From the NCBI GenBank assembly GCA_019321725.1, contig CM033121.1, forward strand, positions 11,532,001 to 11,596,000: 64,000 nt of DNA. The letters are read 5' to 3'. The translations under genes and the position numbers were made by a program. The stretch comes from Paulownia fortunei. Its lineage: Eukaryota > Streptophyta > Magnoliopsida > Lamiales > Paulowniaceae. The notes under the pieces were generated by a model that saw nothing but the letters and a program-made list of their open reading frames with translations, searched no databases and was not told the origin of the DNA. Shown in pieces: positions 36,322 to 47,293 of the stretch. Numbering within the stretch: position 1 is the first letter of the stretch; each line of letters begins with the position of its first letter.

Positions 36322-37330
36322 ATGGCACCAAAAAGGAAGACAATAGATGATCATGAGGGTAATCATAGTGTGGTGGACAATTTGACTGATCTCATTCAAC
36401 AACAAACTAGAATGCATGGTGAACAGATACAACAATTGCTAGATATGCAATAAAGAACCCAAGAACAGAATCAGCGCCTTCCTCCACAAAGCTCGACAAG
36501 ATCCTTCACAGGCTGTATATGAGAAGTTTAGAAAGATGGAACCGGTTGATTTTAATGGTTGGTCTGATCCCATGGTTGCAGAGGAATGGGTGAAATCTTT
36601 GGACACTATCTTTGACTACATGCGAATTGATGATGCTGAGAAGGTACTCTGTGCAATTTTCTTGTTGAAGAAGGATGCTAGAACTTGGTGGGAAGGACCT
36701 AAACTTGCAGTGAATATGGAAGAACTAACTTGGGAGAGGTTTAAAACAATCTTTTATGATAAGTATTTCACCAGGGATGCTAGGTCACTCAGAGTAAAGG
36801 AATTCTTGGAGTTAAAATAAGGAGGGATGTTTGTATGTGATTATGTGAGAAAATTTGAACAGGGTTGCAAGTATGTACCATACATTGCCAGAGACAACAA
36901 TGAGAAGATGGATCATTTCTTGAGGGGCCTTAATCCTGAAATTAGAAGAGATGTGAGAATGTCTTCAGTAACAGAGTTTAGAGAATTGGTGGACAAGGCT
37001 TTGATGGCTGATTTAGATGAGAAAGAGATTGAGAAATTCCAACAACAAAAGAAGCAAGTATTCACTCCAAGAAATCTAAACCAGTGGAAGAAAGGAGAGC
37101 AAAAATTAAGCCAAGGGAATGAAAAGCGTCCTAGAGTTGGACAGACTTCTTCTACAATTGAAAGGCCTAAATGTACTAAGTGTGGGAAGAATCATTTTGG
37201 GGAATGCTATAGTGGTACTAATCATTGCTTTAAGTGTAAAAAGCCTGGACATATAGCAAAGGATTGCCCAATAGTACAGGGGAAAGTTCAGGGGAGAGTG
37301 TATGCAATGACACAAGAACAAGCTGATGCA
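36322..37330 (+). pseudogene. Tekay-like gag, broken
   Basis: Start chosen at 36322 ([13 protein letters not shown]), the first ATG after the leader. A stop at 36451 and a frameshift precede the main gag domain (36536-36820: [34 protein letters not shown]). A second stop (taa at 36818) interrupts the same frame, where related proteins have Gln. Downstream are [21 protein letters not shown], a basic linker and two cysteine clusters. The second, at 37226-37267, is a complete CCHC knuckle ([14 protein letters not shown]) for RNA binding. Gag packages element RNA into particles. Confidence 0.92.
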
Positions 37331-37700
37331 GATGCTTCCGTAGTCACAGGTACTATTTTAATTTCTGGGATACCTGCAATTGCATTGATAGATTCTGGAT
37401 CTACGCATTCATTTGCATCATGTGCATTTGTGAGAAAATTGGGCATTACGCCAGATTTATTAAAAGTAAGATATAGTGTGACTGTTCTATCTGGGGAAGA
37501 AATAGATTCCAACCAAATGTTAAGGGCTTGTCTATTCAGATTAGTGATAGGACTCTCTATGCAGATCTTGTTATTTTACCGATGCCAAATTTTGAGGTTA
37601 TTCTAGGTATGGATTAGCTTACCAAATATCATGCAACAATTGATTGTAATAAAAAGATTGTGATTTTTCAGCCACTGGGGAAGAACAATTTATGTTTAAT
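37331..37700 (+). pseudogene. Tekay-like protease
   Basis: Aspartic protease with active site [11 protein letters not shown] near 37382-37412. It is fused in frame to gag until a one-base deletion around 37530. The next frame supplies [20 protein letters not shown], then a TAG where Trp is expected. It would cleave the polyprotein. Confidence 0.9.
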
Positions 37701-39175
37701 GGTATCTCATTCTCACAGTCCTTACCAATTATATCTGCTTTGAAAGCTCAAAAGATGTTGAATAAAGGTTGTGTTGGGTATTTGGCAAGTGTTCTGGACA
37801 CCTCAGTTGAAGCAGAATTAAAGCCAGAAAATGTAGATGTGGTTCAAGAATTTGTTGAGGTATTTCCAAATGATTTACCGGGACACCACCGAATCAAGAG
37901 ATCAAATTTGTGATTGATGTTATGCCAGGAACTACTTCTATTTCTAAAGCACCATACGAATGGCACCAATAGAATTGAAAGAGTTAAAAGTTCAATTGCA
38001 AGAATTACTTGATAAGGGTTTTATTCGCCATAGTTATTCTCCTTGGGGAGCACCTGTATTGTTCGTGAAAAAGAAGGACGGTACATTGCGGTTGTGTATT
38101 AATTATAGAGAGTTGAATAAGATAACAGTCAAGAATAAGTATCCACTCCCAAGAATAGATAATTTGTTTGATCAATTGCAGGGAGCATCTGTATTTTTAA
38201 AGATTGATTTGCGTTTTGGGTATCATCAATTGAAGATCAAGGAAGAAGACATACCAAAGACTGCATTCCGAACAAGGTATGGACATTATGAGTTTCTAGT
38301 GATGCCTTTCGGTTTAACCAATGCCCCTGCAGCTTTTATGGATCTAATGAATAGGGTGTTCAAGCAATATCTCGATAAATTTGTGATTGTGTTTATTGAT
38401 GACATCCTAATTTATTCACGTGATAAAGAAGAGCACAAGGAACATTTGAAGATTGTGCTGCAAGTTCTTAAAGAAAAACAGTTGTATGCTAAATTCAAGA
38501 AGTGTGAGTTTTGGCTTGAACAATGGTATTCCTAGGTCATGTAGTATCAAAGGATGGTATTTCTGTTGATCCGAGCAAGGTAGAAGCTGTCATTAAGTGG
38601 CCAACACCAACAAATGTATCAGAAGTAAGGAGTTTCTTGGGATTAACAAGGTACTATCGACGATTTGTTCAGGGGTTTTCAAAGATAGCAACTCCAATGA
38701 CAATGTTGACAAGAAAGAATGTGAAGTTCTTGTGGACCAATGCTTGTGAAAGAAGTTTTGAAGAATTGAAACAAAAATTGACTACAGCTCCTGTTCTTAC
38801 CATTCCAACTGGAATTGGTGGATTCGTGGTGTATAGCGACGCTTCAAAAAATAGTTTGGGTGTGTTTTGATGCAAAATGGGAAGGTTATTGCCTATGCTT
38901 CAAGGCAATTGAAGGAATATGAAAAGAATTATCCAACCCATGATTTGGAACTTGCTGCTGTGGTTTTTTCTTGAAAATTTGGAGACATTATTTGTATGGT
39001 GAGAAGTGTGAGATATACACAGATCATAAGAGTTTGAAGTACTTCTTTACCCAAAAAGAGTTGAATATGAGACAAAGAAGATGGTTAGAACTTGTGAAGG
39101 ATTATGATTGTGTGATCAACTATCATCCTGGTAAAGCGAATGTGGTTGCAGATGCATTGAGCAGAAAATCCACAT
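37701..39175 (+). pseudogene. Tekay-like reverse transcriptase and RNase H
   Basis: RT spans about 37960-38535: [60 protein letters not shown], and catalytic FIDDILIYS near 38393. After a frameshift at about 38520 come GHVVSKDGI and the RT connection. RNase H follows with YSDASKN, the [16 protein letters not shown] motif and [12 protein letters not shown] (about 39150). Short indels at about 37890, 37955, 38520, 38865 and 38970 break the frame, while the amino-acid sense stays well conserved between them. Confidence 0.93.
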
Positions 39176-40756
39176 CTTCTCTTTTTGTTATACAAAAGTC
39201 AATATTACTGGATTTGCAGAGATTAGAGCTTGAAATTGTACCTAAAGGGAAAAAGTGTTTGTTGTCAGCCTTAGTGTTGAGACCTGTACTTCAAGATAGA
39301 ATTAGAGAAGATCAAAAGGTGGACACACATTTGTGTAGATTGAAAAGAATGATTGAGGTGGGAAGAGGCCAGACTTCTATATTACTGATGATGAAATTAT
39401 TCGATATAAAGGGAGACTGTGTGTGCCGTTTGACAAGGCCATGAAAGGAGATATTTTAGAAGAAGCTTATACTACTCCTTACTCAATACACCCAGGTAGC
39501 ACAAAAATGTATAAGGACTTACAACAACATTATTGGTGGCCTAAAATGAAGAGAGATATAGCAAAATTTGTGGCTGAATGTCTAACTTGTCAACAAGTTA
39601 AGATTGAACATCAAAGACCATCAGGGTTGTTGAAGCTTTTGTTGATTCCAGAGTGGAAATGGGAGCACATTACAATGGACTTTGTGCTTAGATTACCTAG
39701 AACACAAAAGGGGTATAATTCCATATGGGTGATTGTTGATAGATTAACTAAATCAGCCCATTTTCTTCCAGTGAAATCCACATACAATATGGACCAGTAT
39801 GCTCAACAATATATTAAAGAGATAGTTAGGTTACATGGGGTGCCAGTTTCAATAGTGTCTGACAGAGATCCTAAGTTTACATCTATATTTTGGAAGAGCT
39901 TACACAGTGCCATGGGAACAAAACTTGCATTCAGTACAGCATTTTATCCACAAAGTGACGGGCAATCAGAAAGGGTTATTCAGATATTAGAGGGTTAAGA
40001 GCTTGTGTGCTAGATTTTCAAGGGAGTTGGGATGCAAAGCTTCCATTAGTGGAGTTTACTTATAATAATAGCTACCAATCAACAATTGGAATGGCGCCTT
40101 ATGAAGCATTGTATGGAAGGAGATGTAGATCTCCAGTTCATTGGGATGAAGTTGGAGAACGAAGCCTACTTGGTCTAGAAATAGTTCAACATACCGCTAA
40201 GGTAGTGGAGAAGATACGAGAGAGAATGAAGATTGCGCAGAGTAGACAGAAAAGTTATGCAGATAAACGGAGAAAAGATCTAGAGTTTGCCATTGGGGAT
40301 CATGTGTTCTTAAAAGTAGCTCCCATGAAAGGTGTTATGAGATTTGGAAAGAAAGGAAAACTCAGTCCAAGGTATGTCGGCCCATTCGAGATTCTCGAAA
40401 GAGTTGGTGATAAAGCTTATAGAGTGGTCTTACCTCCATCATTATCTACTATTCACAATGTTTTCCATGTGTCTATGTTGAGAAAGTACATTTCAAACCC
40501 TTCTCATGTGTTGAGTTATGAACCGTTGGAATTGACTCATGATTTAGCCTATGAAGAGAAACCAGTGCAAATTCTAGATCAGAAGGAAAAAGAGTTGAGA
40601 ACGAAAAAGATTCGACTTGTTAAAGTATTATGGAGGAATCATTCTGTAGAAGAGGCCACATGGGAAAGAGAAGAAGAAATGCAGAGCAAGTATTCAGAAT
40701 TATTTGGTACGTCAAATTTCGAGGACGAAATTTTTATAAGGAAGGAAGGATTGTAA
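39176..40756 (+). pseudogene. Tekay-like integrase with chromodomain-like C-terminus
   Basis: H2C2 zinc region (HPGSTKMYKDLQQHYWWP, CLTCQQVK). Catalytic core with D in HITMDFVLRLP, D in IVSDRDPKFTS, and E in PQSDGQSERVIQ (39423-39998). A short deletion near 39997 shifts frame. The C-terminal part runs 40007-40756 with APYEALYGRRCRSP, GPFEILERVGDKAYRV, HNVFHVSMLRKY and the tail KVLWRNHSVEEATWE, a degenerate chromodomain typical of Tekay/Del. The stop overlaps the start of the 3' LTR. Confidence 0.93.
40738..40750 (+). other. Polypurine tract
   Basis: AAGGAAGGAAGGA directly before the 3' LTR start. Confidence 0.85.
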
Positions 40757-42948
40757 TGTCCAATTCTCAATTCTCTCCTACATAGCCAATAATAAGCATT
40801 TTGCATGAATATGCATCTAATCAATGTGCATTATTGAATTATGGCTTACAAATAGCATGATTGCACGAACATGAATAATTGTTATTATATGCTTCAGTTA
40901 TGATTTAACATGCATTAGTACATGAAATATGAGATCAAACTTTCATTTCTTGATTTAACATATTCCTTAAGTGCCCTTTTTGCAGTGAAAAGCTCGGTAT
41001 CTCAGTTAAGGAAGATTGATGTGTTGAATGGCCATGAAATGAATTATTTGTATTGCTCCATACTAGTTATATGCTAAAGTGATTAATTGCCTAAATATTT
41101 ACTTGAAATATGTTACATTGGCTAAGAACTAAAAGTATGCACAATGGTGCAATTTGATTGTTGGTTGACTAGGTTGCATAAAACCATTCTAAACCGCATT
41201 GCACTTGATTATAACACCAAAGCATCAATTTTTGTCATCTCCTTAGCCCATGAACGTGGCTTTTGGCATGAGAAGACACCAAGCATGATGCAACCAATCA
41301 TCACCCTCCACTTACCTCTCTTTGAAAGGTCAAAGAAATCATTTTCATCCATATTTCTTGTGAAGCACCTCCAAAAACGACCAGCCCTTATTCTCCTAAG
41401 TTTCTCCCAAATTATACACTCTCATACTCACAAAAGTTGAATTCAATCCATAGGAATCCATAAAACACAAGGCTAGAACAAGTTTCCATCCTTTTAAGCT
41501 TGAAAACCGTTGATTTTGAAGCTTAAATCCAACTTAATCAAGGTATATTCTTTTTCAATGTTTCTTATGATGAATTTGTAGTATCTTGATGGTTACATGT
41601 TTTAGTATGCTTTTGTATGATTGAAAACTTAAGTAAGTTACACTTGAAGCCAAAACCAAGCTAGTTAAGCTAATTTTTAGCAAAATTGATAGTCTGTGAA
41701 ATTGTTTAATTTACTTGTTTCTATTGATTTTGTAATGCTTATATTGTGTTTCGAAGTTTCTTTGAATGATTGAAAACAATAGCAATTAGTTTGCTTAATT
41801 GAATGTTAGAATCAATTTAAGTTAGAATCAAGTTTACGTCATTTTAATTCGGATTGTGTTCATGTTTGAGGGGCTGCCCTAATAATTATGTTTGAATTAT
41901 TAGTTATTTAATGGTTGCCCTAATGTTTAATGTCTTGAATTAGTAGTAAAATATGGAGTATGCATTGTTTTTAAGGTTATGTAATTGATTATGTTAGGCC
42001 TTTAACACATCCTATCTTCCAAAGAGATTGGCCTTTTCACCTAGCACAAAGTGGACTTGAGGTAAGTTGAAGCTTTTATTTAGTGTATCACAAGAATCAT
42101 ATAATGTTTGTTCATATTTTAATGTGATTTTTGTTGTTTGTCGAATGATGTAATGTTTGATGCATTTATGGTTTATGAAGCATGACGCTATTAAGAATAT
42201 AATGAGGTTTCTGAAAAGGAAGTATGGTACTTGATTGATGGTCGGGTAGACAAGGGACGCGGGAGGGACCGGCAGACCCAACAAATGGTGGCAAATACTT
42301 GAGGTTGAAAAACCGGTAAGGAAAGCCACAATGAATGAGATAGAATACGGCTAATACCTGAGGTTGAAAGACCAAGTATGGAAACCCCGTATTAGTTCTC
42401 TTATTGGCCAATCATTATGAACAGGTTCTGAAAACTATGGTCTATCGCTATTAGTTAGGTACCACACTTCAAGGGCCTAAAGAATGATTGATGAATGAAA
42501 GTTATTAAATAGAATATTGCATTTAATGATTTATGAGATGTGCATATATGTTATTTATTATTGCATCAGTTTCATCTTACTGAGCCTTTAGCTCATTAGA
42601 TTCATGTGATGCAGGTGGAAATGTACAGGTTTAGAGGTTGACTGAGTCTCTAGAGTGGCCAGACAGAGATTTGTTCATATGCCATGCTTCGACCTGTTTT
42701 GTAGTTTATTTTGAAAACTCTGTTTTGTTTTTAAATAAGCCGCTCTGTTATGGTTTTGTAAACAGATGTACTCAGTTTTGATATATGTATATGGTGTGTT
42801 TAAAATGATTCAAGTTCTTTCTCTTATAGCTAAGAATGAGAACTTTTATTAAAAACCATAACTCTAGTAAAGATGAAAAAAATTAACATTTCTTGACTTA
42901 ACTGTATCAGTTTATTTAGGCTCTGCAATTAGGTTAAGGGTGTTAACA
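40752..42948 (+). repeat. Tekay-like 3' LTR
   Basis: 2197 bp, TGTAATGTCC to GTGTTAACA. Differs from the 5' LTR by scattered substitutions and a noticeable number of one-base indels. Confidence 0.95.
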
Positions 42949-42953
42949 GTATA

Positions 42954-43854
42954 TGTCACAAGAATCCTGTCATATATATTACCGCCTAAATTTCTTACCA
43001 AAACATTCAACGACAATCTTGATTATCCCTAGAATAATTAATCAGAGATAATTATTATCACTTAAATTAGGGAATTTTTTAAAATCTAATTTGAAATGGA
43101 GATTTTCTCAACAACCCTTATCAAACCTACTTCAATATTTATCCAAATCTCTTGAGATACACTTCTACACAAATGCAAATCCTATTTTATGCCTATGAAA
43201 ATGGAAATAAATTGATGCAATGCAGTCTAATCTAATTATGGGATATTTAAACCTATGCAATTAAATAAACGTGTCACATGATTTAGAAAGTCAAATTTAC
43301 ATGTCTCAAAATTGAAAATCCTTTCAAACTTATCTGCAAATAAATTTGTTTACATTCTGAATTCAATTCCTTAAAAAATTTGAGAGAAAAGTTTTATGAA
43401 GTTTTTTTCTTGAAAAATAATTTTTTCTCTCATGATAAAATTGGATAAGCTTTTCACTCCATTCTAGGGTAGCCCTTTTCTGATGATTTGATCATTTTTT
43501 TTTCCTTTTACAAGAAATAGAAGAAATTAGTTTTACATATGGCCAGCTTCACACCATAAAATAGGTAGGTTTTTCTTTCCAATGCTTCAAAAAATGTAAA
43601 TATCATGGAATTTTTCTGAAATGTTTTTCAATTTTAAGGCAATTATATTTTATTGAGTTTATCCAAGTTGAGACACACAATTTGACTATTCAAAAACATG
43701 TGTAAAGAAATGCAATATGCCTAATGTAGTTCCTATCATGAAACACAAACAATTCTAAACAGATTAACATGTTCTAACAAACCTCTAATTTGTAGCAACA
43801 TTTGTGAATGAACACACATGCTATTAAGTTGCTACATATAAATGTTTATGCAGC
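42954..43854 (-). other. Non-coding 3' region of the Sirevirus-like element
   Basis: Lies between the pol stop (about 43855, minus strand) and the Tekay insertion. No coding motifs. It continues in sense at 33916 on the other side of the Tekay element. Confidence 0.6.
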
Positions 43855-46071
43855 TTACAACACACAAATTCCAAGAGACTTTCTCAAGGAATCAAATCAA
43901 AGTGCATCAAGTGGATTGGTAAAAATGTCAACAAGTTGTTTTTCTTTTACAACATAGTCTATTATTACAGTCTTCCTTTTTTTAAAAATTACATAATAAA
44001 ATGATGTCGGATATCTATATGTTTTGAAATGGAATGTTGAAAAGGATTTTGTTGAAATGTTAATTGCATTGGAATTATCATTGTAGACATATACACTTCT
44101 TGTTCAATGTAGCCTTCCAACATATGTTCCATCAAAGAAGTTGAGAGAAACAGCTTCCAACCATACTATATTTAGACTCAACTGTTGACAAAGAAACATA
44201 ATTTTGTTTCTAATTATACCAAGAGATCAAGTTGTTTCCCAAGTAAAAACAATCTCCAATTTGTGCCTTTTGTATTGTCAACATCTACAGCCCAATCCAC
44301 ATCACTAAAACCTGCGAGAATTGAGCTTGTGTATTTAGACTACCAAATGCCAAAATCAGCCACACCATTTACCTACCTTATGACATGTTGCACAATAGTT
44401 AAATATGATTCTTTTGGGTTAGCTTGATACCTTGCACAAAACACTAACACTGAAACAAATATCTGGCCTGCTAACAATAGGGTACAACAAACTACCTATC
44501 ATGCTTCTTAACAGACTTGGTTCAACTGGAGTTTTTTCATCATCTTTTGACATTTTATCACTTTTCTCCATAGAGTTTTTAAATGTTTGTTGTTCTTAAG
44601 TCCAAATCTTTTAACAAACTAAGAAAATACACATGATTAGAAAAATGTAGATCTTTTAACATACTTAGATTGGGAAATAAAAATCCCATCCTTAAGTTGC
44701 TTGACTTGCAAACTAAGAAAATACGTGAGTTTACCAACTATACTCATTTCAAATTCATGGGACATTCGATTAACAGTTTATCTATTTATAGTTGAGAATT
44801 CACCTAAAAATTATATCACCAATATAGATCTGTGTCATGCTTAAATCTTTTGATGAATAAAGTCTTATCTACTCCCCCTCTCTTGTAACCATTCTCAATC
44901 AAAAAAGTTGTTAATCTCTCATATCAAGCTTGAGGAGTTTGTTTCAAACTGTACAAAACCTTTTCCAATTTAAAAACATGATTAGAAAAATGTAGATCTT
45001 CAAAACCTTTTAGTTTCTCAATATATATTTCTTCATTCAAAATTCCACTTAGAAAGGCACTTTTTACATTTATTTAAAATAATTTGAACCCCATCAAATA
45101 GGCCATGGCCAAAAGTTAATGAATTGACTCTAGCCTAGCAATGTTTCATCAAAAGTCAATACCTTCTACTTGAGTGTACCATTAAGCAACCAACCTAGTC
45201 TTATTTCTTATAATACTACCAAATTCATCAGTTTTATTTTTGAAAATCCATTTAGATCCTATATATTTGCATTTTCATGTCTAGTACAAGTGACCAAGAC
45301 ATCCTTCCTAGCAAAATATTCTAGTTCTTCTTGCATGCAATGACCCCAAATTCATCAAGTAAAGCTTATTTTAATTTTTTGGGCTCAAAAGATGAAGTGA
45401 AGCAAACATACCTTACCATGTGTTAATAGTTTACCTGAAGCTTATCCCTAGTTCGTCTGCTTTCAGTGATAGCCCCTATTATTTGTTTAAAAGGATAGTT
45501 TTTTTGGTTTTTGGTTTAATGAACTTTGTCACTGTATTCAATTTCACATTCAGTACCTGTTGTTGCAACATTGGGTCCTGACATGGGTTTTGTTGCAACA
45601 TCACCTCATGTAGTAGCTTGGATAGAATTTTGTTCAGTTTCATTTTCACCATTGATCCTTAGTAAATCCTCTTCTATTTAGTGATCTACAAAATCATTAT
45701 AATCATCAATCACTACATTTGAGAATTCCATGATAGTTAAGGTTCTCATATTATACACATGGTATGCCCCACTATTCAAGGAATAACCAATAAAAACTCT
45801 TTTATTACTCTTAGCATCAAATTTTCTTAATTGTTCATGATCATTTTGTATAGCATACAGTGCTTATCATCTCTGCCTAAAAATAGATGGTAACTCCTTT
45901 AAAGTTCAACATAACTCTAGCCATCTCTAAGAGGTATTTGTTCTTCTTTTCCACTACACTATTTTGTTGTGGTGTTTCTGCAGTACTCCTTTTATTCATG
46001 AAAAAAAAATAGTTGAATTCAGGACGAGTGAACGGTAATACGAATAAGAATAGTGTGGTTTCTTGATACAT
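43855..46071 (-). pseudogene. Sirevirus-like copia pol (integrase end, RT, RNase H)
   Basis: Minus strand: integrase tail with TPQQNSVVEKKNKYLLEMAR (about 45985-45925); RT with SLKQTP.AWYERLT and FLIENGYKRGGVDKTLFIK (about 44960-44840); the RT end LRSMIGSLLYPIVSRPDIC (about 44505); RNase H pieces with ADW-like and NDNSNAINIS; and the C-terminal IDYVVKEKQLVDIFTNPLDA and SLRKSLGICVL (about 43860). The YVDD catalytic box is not readable. Frameshifts and stops are frequent. The 5' half (gag, protease, integrase start) is missing; the sequence joins SCPL copy A at about 46075-46139. Confidence 0.85.
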
Positions 46072-46127
46072 TTTTTTCTATCGTGTGGTTTCTTGATACA
46101 TTTTTCTCTAACGATAGAAAAAAATGA
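46052..46127. repeat. Junction repeat and perfect inverted repeat
   Basis: GTGTGGTTTCTTGATACATTT is repeated twice, about 31 bp apart. CATTTTTTTCTATCG (about 46069-46083) is perfectly complementary to CGATAGAAAAAAATG (about 46112-46126). It sits exactly between the copia remnant and the SCPL exon. Confidence 0.85.
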
Positions 46128-46972
46128 ATGACTACACAGATAGGGAATGCAGTGTTGGACGTCCAAACAAACTATAAAGGCTTGATAGGCTATGCATGGG
46201 ACCATGCACTTATATCAGATGCATTGTACAATGAAATAAAGAGCAAATGTAATTTCAGCAATGAAAATTTAACCGACGATTGCAACCATGCTATCGACAA
46301 ATACTTTACGTTGTACAGCATCATAGATATCTATAGTTTGTACACTCCGTCATGTGTAGATAACAATTTCACCACCATATACAAACCTATTTCACATGTT
46401 AAGGCTGCTGCTCCAAGACTTACATCCAACACTGTGAGTGTTATTTTCAATTTAGTTGGACTCATTTTCTTGTTAACCTTCATTATCAATTAATTAATTA
46501 ATTCTAATTTTTATTTTTTTCAATTGATTTACAGGATGGAAGGCATAGGAGGCTGTTATCCGGATATGATCCTTGTGCCTCAGATTATACGGTGGTGTAT
46601 TTGAATAGGCCTGATGTTCAACGAGCTCTTCATGCTAATGTGACCAAAATTCCTTATCCGTGGACACACTGTAGTTATTACATAATTTAATTTTTCTTTC
46701 CCTTAAAACTAATGTTCTTCTGGTCAAGTCGACAACTCGAATCAATATTTTTATTTTTTGATATGAAATTAGGTAAAAAAATATACCTAGAACTTTCAAA
46801 TAGTAAAAAAGTAACATAATTAAATTTTATCATTTTTTTTAATCTCAAACTGTTCTTCAAACGAGTTCATGCAAAACTGATTTAATGGGGTATAAATGCA
46901 TGCAGTGACCAGATGACATTTTGGAATGACTCACCTGCCTCCGTACTCCCTATTATCAAAAAAATTTATTGC

Positions 46973-47293
46973 TCTCGGGCACAGTTCAACTGGTGGATCA
47001 ATAAACATGTTTTTCGCTTCCAGCGGCAGGGTGGGGGTTCGAATTCTGGTGGGAACCTGCGGCTGAATTTCAGTATGGAGCAATCACTGTGCTGCCAGTG
47101 GAACCCTACAGCCGGAGTTTGGTATGAAGCAATCACTTTGGAGGCGGCTTCTTGTGCACAAAAGTGTACAGTCATGGGGGAACCTGTGATCCAATTGAGG
47201 CATATCCCGCAATTACCTCATCCTAGGTGCTTGGGCAGGTGGTTAGGAGGTACAGGACTGACTGGTGTAAATCAGGAACCTGGGTATAAAAAA
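46973..47293 (+). mobile_element. tRNA-derived SINE inside SCPL exon
   Basis: About 320 bp with pol III promoter-like boxes: A-box region GGCACAGTTCAACTGGTGG (about 46978-46996) and B box GGTTCGAATTC (47036-47046). It ends in an A-rich tail that continues beyond the solo LTR at 49591. AAAAAAATTTATTGC before it and AAAAAAATTATTTC after the tail look like an imperfect target duplication. It is unlike its AT-rich neighbours in composition. It sits precisely where copy B still has exon sequence. The ORF through it is not a gene. Confidence 0.8.

Larger units (their letters stand above)
33922..42948 (+). mobile_element. Complete Tekay/Del-type Ty3 (chromovirus) retrotransposon
   Basis: A 9027-bp element bounded by TG..CA LTRs (33922-36121 and 40752-42948) and perfect target duplications GTATA (33917-33921 and 42949-42953). 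It has a tRNA-Met-type primer-binding site (36127-36140), gag, protease, RT, RNase H, integrase with a chromodomain-like tail, and a polypurine tract (40738-40750). The LTRs are nearly identical: two substitutions in the first ~130 bp compared by eye. Gag-pol is nevertheless interrupted by several single-base indels and three stops. It is inserted in the 3' region of the Sirevirus-like element, same region, opposite strand. Confidence 0.95.

Noticed and set aside
46978..47046. Possible tRNA gene from A- and B-box-like motifs
   Set aside because: No cloverleaf can be drawn; the boxes belong to a longer unit with an A tail, so a SINE fits better.
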